This document shows positions 40,975 through 51,000 of a stretch of 64,000 bases of DNA, one piece after another. The stretch is from Terriglobia bacterium. Its GTDB lineage: Bacteria; Acidobacteriota; Terriglobia; Terriglobales; Acidobacteriaceae. The stretch lies in assembly GCA_020072585.1 (NCBI GenBank), contig JAIQGL010000018.1, forward strand, positions 124,001 to 188,000, read 5' to 3'. The notes under the pieces are model-generated. The model did no database searches, had not been told where the DNA came from, and saw only the letters and a list, made by a program, of their open reading frames with translations. The translations under genes and the position numbers were made by a program. Within the stretch, counting starts at the first letter, position 1. Each line of letters starts with the position of its first letter.

Positions 40975-41377
40975 ATTGCTCTCCTCGTAACAAGTAGGCT
41001 GGCAGCCGCTCCAGCAGCGCTCCTGGCGCTGAAAGACTGCGCACTGCTTTTAATAGCAAATGGATTGCCATGGTGATCTTCGGATACGTCCTGCGCCTAA
41101 GTGCCTGTTATCCATCTAATTCAAAGGCTTTTTGGATTCATTGGAAGCCCTGCCGAAATATATCTTGCCAGTGCGACGAGCAAACCCGGACCGAAACCGG
41201 GCTGTGCCCGAAATCAGCAATTCCATATTTGGCCCACTTGGGCGGGCAAACTGCATTTTTAGCAACACGCGGAAGCACCTGAGCTTGCGAAGAGCCAGGT
41301 GTTCAACAATCCACCGAGTGGCCCCGCACTTGCATATGTTATGTAGACGCCTTGGTGAATCGGAAAGTGGGGTCTAA
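40975..41377. other. Divergent intergenic region between ACP and patatin genes
   Basis: About 400 bp with divergent starts. Short open frames on both strands look random. It must contain promoters in both directions. Several GG-N10-GC matches occur, but none has convincing flanking bases. Confidence 0.4.
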
Positions 41378-42283
41378 GTGAGCACACTGTCAGCCGTCCT
41401 TGAACCAATGCACGCCATGGGGAGCAGTATTCTTCCCTTGTCACCTGTCCGTCAGCGGTCCAATCCACAGATTGGGCTCGCGTTGAGTGGCGGGTTTGCC
41501 CGCGGTATTGCTCATATAGGCGTATTGAAGGTCCTTGAAGAAGAAAATATTCCCATCCATTGTGTTGCGGGCAGCAGCGTTGGATCGTTCATCGGCGCCA
41601 TCTATTGTGCCGGCGCCACAGCAAAAGAGATGGAGCAGATCGCGAGCCGCATGCGTCGCCGTCACTTTGCCCAGTTAAGCATTTCCCGCTATGGCTTCTT
41701 TTCCAACCGCCGGATGATCAAATTCCTCAATAAGATTCTGCAAGTCCGGACCTTTGATGAACTTGAGATGCCCTTGACCATCACAGCCACTGAGATCGCT
41801 ACCGGCGAAGGCGTTGTGTTTCGCTCCGGGCCGCTAGCCGAGGCAGTCAGGGCCAGCTGTGCTTATCCAGGAGTATTTCCTCCCGTCGACTCCGATGGAC
41901 GCTTGCTGGTGGATGGCGGACTCGCTTATCCCGTTCCCACTCAGCCTCTGCATGAGATGGGCCCCGACCGCATCATCGCCGTGCATCTGCGCAATCGCAC
42001 CGGACTGGGCGGCCCCCGCAATATGTTCGACATCATTGCAAAATCCTTTGCCATCGCCCAGCAACAAAATGGGACGCTGTGGCAATCCCTGGCCGACCTG
42101 ATAGTGGAACCTGACGTCAGACATTTCAGATACGACGCTTTTGAACGGACTGCGGACCTGGTGCGCGCCGGCGAAACAGCTATGCGTTCCGCGCTTCCCA
42201 ATCTTCTCCGGTGGTTTGAAGGAAGAGTAAACCTGGAAATGACCGAACAATCAAGACACGCTTATCCGCAAAGCGTCTTGTAA
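41378..42283 (+). CDS. Patatin-like phospholipase (RssA-type)
   Basis: 301 residues. The patatin catalytic dyad is visible: nucleophile Ser in the GxSxG motif of AGSSVGSFIGA and Asp in LLVDGGLAYPVP. The oxyanion loop is GGFARGIAH. This family hydrolyses acyl esters of lipids. It is the only plus-strand gene inside the 27-57 kb minus-strand block. It may be an insertion, or an acyl-releasing enzyme acting on the lipid part of the product. The GTG start has only a weak GTGGGG box; ATGs at 41408 and 41414 are alternatives. Confidence 0.85.
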   Translation: MSTLSAVLEPMHAMGSSILPLSPVRQRSNPQIGLALSGGFARGIAHIGVLKVLEEENIPIHCVAGSSVGSFIGAIYCAGATAKEMEQIASRMRRRHFAQLSISRYGFFSNRRMIKFLNKILQVRTFDELEMPLTITATEIATGEGVVFRSGPLAEAVRASCAYPGVFPPVDSDGRLLVDGGLAYPVPTQPLHEMGPDRIIAVHLRNRTGLGGPRNMFDIIAKSFAIAQQQNGTLWQSLADLIVEPDVRHFRYDAFERTADLVRAGETAMRSALPNLLRWFEGRVNLEMTEQSRHAYPQSVL

Positions 42284-42387
42284 AACCACAAGCACACTAC
42301 CAGTTTTCAAAGACCAATTCCTCCTGCAATACAGCGGGAGTGCCCATTCTCCTTTACTCAGCGGCCTCCGCTTCACTCCACCTTTAT

Positions 42388-43374
42388 CTATTGAGAGATG
42401 GAAATCCCAGAATCCCGTGAGGGAAAATCTTGCATCCCGTAGTGCACGGAGAGGTGCTGGCGGATCGCCCGGTTCGAAATGTGAAACCATGAAGGCGGCC
42501 GCAGTCCTTCTACAAAGGCTTTAGCATTAGCGAAGCACTCCTCATAATCCGGGCGGCCTGGATCAAAAATGAGCGCCATGGCAGTGCCGCTGTGCGCCAC
42601 CATCATGCCGTCGGCACAGCCCAACTCCACAAACTGCGAAAGCTCCTGAAAATATGGCTTGGGAAGAAGCTGCTCGTTGATGCGGGCGCTAATCGTGGTA
42701 GCACGGGCTAGCAATAAAGAGTCACGGGTGCGGTTTGCTTCCCGGATCATGGACCAAGCGGTAAGCAACTGCGCTTCATCACGATTGGAATAGCGGAAGT
42801 TTTTGCGGCGGCCATCAAATTCCATGGTATCGACAACGCCACCCGTACAAATAACAAGCGCTTCAAAGCTGGGGAGCGAGCCCAGATGTTCGATAAGAAG
42901 GCCTTCTCGATGACCAAACACTACGCAACCTGGATACATGGAACCGTCGCTCGGTTCGATGCCAATGGCGATACGGGCAATCGTTTCCGATGATATCTCG
43001 CGATTCCAGGCCGCAGCTGCTGCCCGCAAACTGGCGGTGATATCCGCGGTACTGGTTCCAAACCCCTGGCCGGAACCTATCGGCGTGGAGATCCGTAACG
43101 TACCTGTCTGCGGCAGTCCTTGCTGAGCCAGATATTCTGCAACTGCGGTCCGGGCTTTCCAGCAGAATGCCGGCTCAACGCTGAGACTATTGTCATCGTC
43201 GTCAGAGCTCCTGATGAATTCAGCCCATGAAAATAGGCCGATGGGCGACGTGATAAGAAAATGCCGGCGTTCACTGGTTTGCCCCTGGATGCATTCACCC
43301 AGCACCAGCGGGCATTGCCCCATGCCGACGGTTTCTACGCTCTCATTTTTCTGTTCGTAATCGGTAGCAATCAT
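42388..43374 (-). CDS. GHMP kinase, PduX-like L-threonine kinase
   Basis: 328 residues. Near the N-terminus, LGECIQGQTSERRHFLITSP resembles the PduX threonine kinase start. The GHMP phosphate loop is PIGSGQGFGTSTADI, and the C-terminal motif is GCADGMMVAHSGTAMALIF. The reaction would be ATP plus L-threonine giving O-phospho-L-threonine, a leaving group for the cysteine-synthase-like enzyme at 37818. The ATG overlaps the end of the lyase gene by 4 bp (43371-43374), consistent with a common pathway. A kinase for a related hydroxy amino acid is the alternative. Confidence 0.85.
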   Translation of the reverse strand: MIATDYEQKNESVETVGMGQCPLVLGECIQGQTSERRHFLITSPIGLFSWAEFIRSSDDDDNSLSVEPAFCWKARTAVAEYLAQQGLPQTGTLRISTPIGSGQGFGTSTADITASLRAAAAAWNREISSETIARIAIGIEPSDGSMYPGCVVFGHREGLLIEHLGSLPSFEALVICTGGVVDTMEFDGRRKNFRYSNRDEAQLLTAWSMIREANRTRDSLLLARATTISARINEQLLPKPYFQELSQFVELGCADGMMVAHSGTAMALIFDPGRPDYEECFANAKAFVEGLRPPSWFHISNRAIRQHLSVHYGMQDFPSRDSGISISQ

Positions 43375-45050
43375 GACTTGTCACCATTCAGGTTCTGCGC
43401 AACGATTTCTTCCACTGCAGCCTGCAGTTGCTGTTCCGCGGAGCGCAGGTTCTGGCGCCGGCGCTTCAACCGTTTTTCAATTGAACTGGTCCGGCGTACC
43501 AGGGCGCTAACCTGAGCCTGGACTGCAACTGGGCTCGATCCGCCGCCACACCGGGCCATGGCCGCCGTTGTGACCGGATCCAAAACCATCGCCAATTCAG
43601 TTTCATCCAGATGTAGTCTCATATGCGCCACTTCAGCAACAATGCGTTCCAGGATCGGCCCTATCTCTTCAGCCGGAGGAATTTCCGGGTATTGGTTGAT
43701 CAGCTTGCTCACTGAATCATGGGCCGCACGAAACGCAAGGCCATACCGGGCCACGAGCAGATCAGCCACGGCAGTCATGGTTGTTTGTTTGTCCTCAAGA
43801 AATTCACGCATTTTTCTGGGGTAAACTTGCAGACGCTCAATCAGGAGTTGGACCAGTTGTATCGCCTGCATCATGGCCTTGAGGGCCGGCCAGATGTGGC
43901 CCGAAGCTTCTGAACTTACTTCCACGGTATTGTTAAACGAAACATTTTTCATTCCCGTAAGCGTGTTTACGAGTCCGCCGATTGGAGTGATCGCCTTGCC
44001 GCGAATGTTTTCCCACACAAAAGCATTTCGCTTTTGTGGCATGATCGAGCTGGTGCTCACCAGATCATCTTCCCAGCCAAGAAAACCATAGGCAGCGCTG
44101 GACCAGATTTGAAAATCCGTGGCAAAGCGGGTGAGGGAGATGCCAAGCATGGCCATGCCGCTCAGCACATGGACAAGATAATCGCGGGAGGCAACCGCAT
44201 CCGCGGAGTTGTGAATGATAGAAGAGAAGCCCAGAAACTGGGCTACTTCGCCACGATCAATCGCAAAAGAGGTTCCCAGGCCCGCCGCGGCTCCCATGGG
44301 CGAGCAATTGATAATGTCGTAGACAGAGTCCAGAATTTCTGCTGAACGCAGAAGCTCCGACAAGACGGCCGCAATGTAATGCCCCAAAGTACTGGGTTGG
44401 GCAGGCTGCATATGGGTGAACCCACAAATTACTGCATCCGAATATTTCTGCCCTGCAGCCGCCATTATGTGTGATAGCTTGCAAAACTCGGCAAGCATAT
44501 CCAGCAACTCATCTCGCAGACGGGCCCGCATGACGGTGGCATTGATGTCATTCCTGCTGCGCGCGAGATGAGCAGCGCCGCCTACCTGTTTTCCCAGCCG
44601 GTCAATATATTCCTGTTCATAAAGGAAGTAGAAACCGCGATGCTGAGGCCGTGTTGGAAGGGCCTCTTTTCCTGCTTTCATCAGGCGTACCAATTCGCGG
44701 TTCACACGCAACAATTCGGCCGCGACCTGGGGGCTAAGCAGCCTGGTATGCGCCAGCATTACAACGTGGGCAGCGTCAATCCGCAATAAATGCGGCAGCA
44801 CTTCCACCAGATCGCGCTCGGTTTGCTTCTCATAGAGCAACCGAAAAAGGACCGGGTTCGGTGGACGCGAAAGGCGGCCAACACCCTCCGCGTGCCCGGA
44901 TATCCCTCCGCTTCTCCCTGCCATTTCGCCTGTTGCAGCCTGGAAAAGAGTGGGGTCTTCCGTGTCGCCGCTCCGGAAGTCTTCGGCTGCTTCCAATATG
45001 CCGTTCATCGGGTCGATGGCTTCGAGTTCGAGGGTAGGTTCCCTTTTCAT
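43371..45050 (-). CDS. Argininosuccinate-lyase-like enzyme (fumarase/aspartase superfamily)
   Basis: 559 residues, longer than ArgH (about 460) because of a 60-residue N-terminal extension and a C-terminal coiled-coil-like tail. Superfamily signatures are present: ARSRNDINAT, GFTHMQPAQPSTLGHY and the catalytic loop SSIMPQKRN with the general-base Ser. No argG or other arginine gene is nearby. In context it should release fumarate from an aspartate adduct to give the diamino acid, as proposed for DabB-like enzymes. It overlaps the NRPS stop and the kinase start by 4 bp each, which makes NRPS, lyase and kinase one translationally coupled set. Confidence 0.9.
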   Translation of the reverse strand: MKREPTLELEAIDPMNGILEAAEDFRSGDTEDPTLFQAATGEMAGRSGGISGHAEGVGRLSRPPNPVLFRLLYEKQTERDLVEVLPHLLRIDAAHVVMLAHTRLLSPQVAAELLRVNRELVRLMKAGKEALPTRPQHRGFYFLYEQEYIDRLGKQVGGAAHLARSRNDINATVMRARLRDELLDMLAEFCKLSHIMAAAGQKYSDAVICGFTHMQPAQPSTLGHYIAAVLSELLRSAEILDSVYDIINCSPMGAAAGLGTSFAIDRGEVAQFLGFSSIIHNSADAVASRDYLVHVLSGMAMLGISLTRFATDFQIWSSAAYGFLGWEDDLVSTSSIMPQKRNAFVWENIRGKAITPIGGLVNTLTGMKNVSFNNTVEVSSEASGHIWPALKAMMQAIQLVQLLIERLQVYPRKMREFLEDKQTTMTAVADLLVARYGLAFRAAHDSVSKLINQYPEIPPAEEIGPILERIVAEVAHMRLHLDETELAMVLDPVTTAAMARCGGGSSPVAVQAQVSALVRRTSSIEKRLKRRRQNLRSAEQQLQAAVEEIVAQNLNGDKS

Positions 45051-48000
45051 ACTCCACTACCTCGTTGGCCTCCAGGATTGCCAAGCTTCTCTTTCAGGGC
45101 CGCTGCCAGCGTCTGGACTGCCGGCGGGAACACCATGTCATAGTGCGATCCATTCACCGTAACGGTTTCAACTGCCCCCCGCGTCCAGGGCGCCCACCAT
45201 TGTGGGTCATCGACCAGACTCTGGGCAGCACGGAACAAAACAATGTCCGTCTGCACAGGATTTTCAGGCTGGAAGCCGTACAGAGCAAGCCCGCTGCTGA
45301 TGGCCACAGCAATGAAGCGCTTAAGCATAGCCGGCGAGACATCCGGGGGGAGCATACCGGCGCGCTGCGCCATTTCCTTGAGCGCGTTTACGATTTGCGT
45401 GTCGCTCAGACCTTCAAATTGCTTTTCGTCGGCGCGGAAAAACCAGCGAGCAAAGCTGGCCATGGACATCTCTGAACCAAAGTCATTCGCGCCCATCGAT
45501 GGCGGCAGAAGTTGCTCAAGGCTCTTTCCACTTGACGAAGGAATTGCGGAATCGAAAATACCGAGCAATGCAACCTTGGATCCTGCGCTTTCAAGTTGTC
45601 TGGCCACTTCGAAAGCGATAGGGCCGCCAAGAGACCAGCCCGCAATCTGATAGGGGCCTTCCGGTTGTGCAAGACGAATGTCCTTTATGTATTCGGCTGC
45701 CATGGCCGGGATGGAAGCGAGAGGCTCTTCGCCTTCCTCCAGACCACGACACTGGATACCGAAGACCGTGACTTGATCTCCCAAGGCGGCCGCCAGAGCT
45801 TGATAGCAAAAGACCGTGCCGCCATGCGGATGCACCAGAAACAAGGGCAGCGTCGATGGATTCCCAGCCTGGAGTGGAACAAGCCTGCCAGCTGCTTGGC
45901 TCAACGGTGATGCATTTTGGCAGCGCTCTCGGATGACGCGGCTCAAGCTGTCAATCGTCTGGTGGTCAAACAACGTGCGCAAAGGCAGGCTTATTTTGAA
46001 TTCGCCTTGCAGACGATTGATCAATGAAACGGCCTTGAGCGAATGTCCGCCGCGCTCAAAGAAATTGTCAAAGACGCCTACCGCAGAAATATTGAGTTCA
46101 TCCTTCCACAATTTGGCTACTTTAAACTCCACTTCATCCCGGGGAGGCACAAAGCCGCTGGCATTGCTCTCCGTGGGTTTTGGCAGCGCCTGGCGATCGA
46201 CCTTGCCGTTCGCGGTAAGCGGCAATGCAGGCATCTGTACAAACGCATTCGGCACCATGTAAACGGGAAGCTCTTTCCGCGCGTGGTTACGCAGAATATT
46301 TCCATCAACATCGGCATCTCCAACCCAATATGCCAGCAGCCTCTGTGACCCTTGCTCGTCAGAGACAACAACCACAACCTGGCGCAATCCTGGAACCCTG
46401 GCGAGCGCAGCTTCAATCTCCGTGAGTTCCACGCGATGACCGTGGACCTTGACTTGATTATCCGTGCGCCCCAGAAAGTCGAGCTCTCCTGCGGAATTCC
46501 ATCGTCCCAGATCGCCGGTCAGGTAGAGCCGTGCCCCGTCTGCGCGGAACGGATCGGGAACAAAAGTGCGAGCCGTAGCCGCAGGATTAGCGAGGTAACC
46601 CCGTCCCACAACATCTCCAGCGATAGCTATTTGGCCGATGCAGCCCGCAGGCAACGGCCTCAATTCATGGTCCAGAACATAATGCTGTGCGCCAGCGATT
46701 GACTGGCCTACCGGGATGCGAACGGTCGCTTCGGAAAGATCCCGTACAATCTGATGCGTCGTGTCATCCGAGCATTCCGTTGCGCCATAAGTATTCACCA
46801 GAGCAACGTGTGGAAACCTTTGCGACCAGCGGCGGCTGAGCGGTACCGGTAGAAGTTCCGCGTTGGAAATCAGATAACTCAGATTGGGCAGCTTCACCCC
46901 GGCTGCCAGTTCATTCAGCATCATCTCTAACAGACTGGGAACAGTTTCCAGGACCGTAATTCCATCCTGCTCCACCAGCGCCAGCATCGATCCCGGATGG
47001 AAAAGAGCTTCGGGCGGATAGACCACTACACGTCCGCCAGCCACAAGTGCGGCGAAAAATTGCCAGATGGAAATGTCAAAGCAATGCGAGGCGTTCTGCG
47101 CAACAACGCTCTCTTCGTTAAGACCCAGAATATTGACCTTGGCAAGGAGGTGATTCAGCATACCGCGGTGCTCAACCATCGCACCTTTGGGGATGCCCGT
47201 GGAGCCAGACGTGTGGCACACGTAAGCAAGGTCGCGCAATCCATTGATGACACCAGGATTTGAAACAGGCTGATTGGTCCAGGTAGCGGGGTTCGAAACA
47301 CCGCACTCATCTGGGATGTTATGCCAGCAAATTAACTGTGGCGGCTCCGATGCACCTGCAGCCAATTCCCGGCCGCGCATCACCAGGTCAGCGCTCGTCG
47401 CCAGAACATCAATTTTTGCCTTGATAAGAATGCTGTTGATACGCACGTCTGGATGCTCGGGATCAAGCGGCACAAACGCAGCACCGGATTTCAAAACGCC
47501 GAGCAAGGTAGTAAGCATTTCCAGGCCGCGAGTCCCAAATACCCCAATCCGGGATTCCCGGCCAATACCCTGGTCACGTAGCCAGTGCGCCAAACGATTA
47601 GCGTTTTGATTGAGTTGTTCATAGCTGAGTTCCGCGCTTCCACAAACAGCTGCCGTGGCGTGGGGTTTTGTCTCCGCATGGTGCTCAATTCGCGCAACGA
47701 TTCCCTTGCCTTCGGCGGTAGGCGAGCTGATCGCCCCAGCCAACTCCGTCAAGACCTTTGTACGTTCCGCGCCCGATACGATCCCCAATTCTCCAATAGG
47801 AGCTTCTGGATTCGCAGCAACCTGGGCCAGCAACTCATTCAAACACTCCTGGATCATTGCCAGAGGCCGGCCTTCCAGGACTTCCCGGTTGTAGTAGAAT
47901 CCCAGATGCAGAGCATCCTTACTTTCCAGAATCGTGAGCCACAGGTGATATACACCGGCATGGACAGGACGAAGGTCCATGCTCATCCGGAGTTCACCCA

Positions 48001-51000
48001 CGGTGCGATCAAGGTCCCTGACTTGCGAAACTACAACTGGAAATAACGGCCGCTGTGGGTCGCGGTTGATCTGCATGCCACGCACGGCTTCGCAAAGCGG
48101 GTACTCCAGATGCTCCTGCGCTAGACCAATGGTCTTGTTCACATCACTTAGCACTTGCGTAAATGGCTGTTGGTCGTCCAGCGTTATGCGCACCGGCACA
48201 GCGTGGCCAAAGAAACCCAGAGCCTGGGAAACATGGGCAGGTAGCGATGAAAAAGGAACACCCAACAGCAATTCCTTCTCGCCTATAATCTTGCGGAGCA
48301 AAACTTCAAAAGCCGCCAGCACGGTGCGAAACATCGTAGTCCGGTAGCGTTTGCGGAAAGCTTTCAATCCTTTAAAGACTTCATCGCGTACTGGCCACTG
48401 CGTAAATTCCAATTCAAAGCTGTGGACCGTGCGCGTGTCCTTATCGCTCGGCAGACTCATGGCCGGCAATGGCGCCTGCAACTGTTGCTGCCAGTAGCCC
48501 TGGTGATGTTCCAACAGTCCTTGCTTCAGACGTTCATCCTGCCATGTGGCAAAATCCTGATATTGAAGCTTGAGCGGCGGCAGTGCGGCAGGCTTTCCGT
48601 TCATGAGCGATTCATAGGAAACTGCAAGCTGCTCAAAAAGCTCTGCCATGTAAACGCCATCCAGGATGAGATGGCTGAACGCAAATATTAAAACGTGCTT
48701 GTTTTCCTGTAAGCGCAACAACTCGGTTCGGAAGAGAGGCCCAGCGCCAAAGTCGTATGGCTCACCAATGACCTCATAACGTCTCTTCCGCACCGTCTCC
48801 GTCTGCTCTTCTTCACTTCTGCCGGAAAGATCCAGCGCGGCGATTGCCACCGGCATTGAGGCGAGCACTTTCTGGTATGGAACCCCATTGCGCTCCACGA
48901 AGATGGTCCGCAACGTGTCATGCCTGTCAACCACAGCTTGCAGTGACTGGCGGAAGAACTCGACATCCAACGGGCCGGAGAGAGTCACTAGGGCGCCAAG
49001 ATTGTTGAGTCCAGCTTCGGTGTGAATCTGCCTCTGGAACCACATATCGCGCTGATTAAATGACAGCGGGAACTCTTCGCGGTCAGTAATCCGCTCCAGC
49101 GGGATTTCGCTCTCCGCCCACACCGTCTGGATCTTCGACAGCGGAACATCGGGATTTTTGGCAAGATTCGCGAGGAAAGCTTTGAACTGGCGGGCCAAAC
49201 GCTGCGCGGTTTCCACGGCAAAGTGGTCGGCACGGAACAGGAAGCGCCACGTAAGTTTCCCGCCTCCGCCATCGTGGCAAACCATGCCCAATCCGACCGG
49301 TAGTTTCCGTCCGCCCACGCCCGCAGCCATGCTATTGCTCACGTCGACTGGCGTGAACCGCAAACCCTCAATGACCTTCGGCTCTGATTGAGGAATATCC
49401 GCAAAGAATGCCTGCAGCAAAGGTAGTTGTCCCGCTTCACGCGCTGGAGCCAGGCGCTGCACCAGCAAGTCAAACGGATACTCCTGGTGGGCATAAGCTT
49501 CCACACAGCTCTGCTTGACCCGCGCCAGGATTTCTGAAAATTTTGGATCGCCGCCAAGGTTGGTGCGCAAGGCAACAACGTTGACGAAGAGCCCGATCAA
49601 AGGCTCGATATCAGGATGGTCACGGCCGGCCGTGGTGCTTCCTAAAAGGATATCGCTCTGCCCGGTGATGCGGGAAAGAAACGCCTTAAACAAAGCCAGT
49701 TTCACCATGAATGGCGTGGCGTCCTGTGCCTGAGCAATCCGGACCAGTTGCTCCGCCAGTTCGGGCCCGCTCTCAATTACCTCATTCAACAAGTCAGTTT
49801 CTCGCTTGCCGTTTTGCGAAGTCTCCATTGGCAGCTTTAGCTTGGGAATCTCACCGCTCAGGCGTCCCAGCCAATAGCGTTCTGATTCCGCAAGTTTGCC
49901 GCCTTCAATTCTTTCTTTCTGCCAGACAGCGAAATCAGCGTAACGTATACGAACTTCCGGCAAGTTCGGACGTTGTTTCCGGCAAGCAGCCGAATAGAGC
50001 TCCATGAGGTCGCGCCAAACAACCTGGCCTGACCACTCATCGCTGAGAATGTGATGGATCGCAAGAATAAAAACGTGTTTATCTTCCGCGAGCTTGACCA
50101 GCAGTGCGCCCACCGGTGGGACTTCCAGGTCAGAAAGCCACTTAGGCACCTCGTCCTGGAGATGCTTCATGGTCTGTGTCTGCTCATCCTGTCCCAGAGC
50201 GGAAAGATCATGGAAAGGAACGGTCAGAATATTCTCTGAGATGCGTTGGACCGGCTCGTCTGCTACCAGCGTAAAGCTGGTGCGCAAAATTTCCTGCCGC
50301 TCCACCAGAGCATGAAAGGCCTGTTCAAAAGCGGGCTGATTCAGCGGGCCATCCAGCACAATGTAGTCAGCCGTGTGATAAAAGCGGTCGTCGGGATCGA
50401 GACGGTGGAGGAACCAAAGCCTCCTTTGCGCATGAGAAACGGGATAATGTTTCCTCTTCTGAAGCCGGGGAATACCAGGGCCAGCTTGAGTTGCCCCTTT
50501 CGCGAGAGCGGCTATGGCACGGGCCTGCGCTTCCAGCCCGGTATTTGCAAAAATGGTCTTGAGTGGGACATTGATCCCCAACCGCTGTGAAAGCCGCGAA
50601 CGTATTTGAATGGTATTGAGCGAGTGTCCGCCGAGATCAAAGAAGTCGTCATTGAGACCTGCCTGGCTAACCTCCAGCACTTCTTGCCACACCTGAGCCA
50701 CCAGCTTTTCAATCTCAGTAACGGGCGCAATGTACCCACCAGGAGCGCATCTTTCCGCACTCACTTGATCAACCGGCTTTGCCACTAGCTCCAGGCTTCC
50801 ATCCCACTTCCAGCGGCCCTGCTGGCCGGTCAGGTATAGCTGGCTGCTTTCAGTCGGTGCAAATGGATTGGAAACAAATTTCTCAGCATCGCCAGATGCT
50901 TCATCTACGCCGCTGATCGCAATCTCGCCAATACAGCCCACGGGCGCCAAACGTTGCTGTTGCTCAAAGAGGAACAATGCAGTGCCTGAATCTAGTTTTG

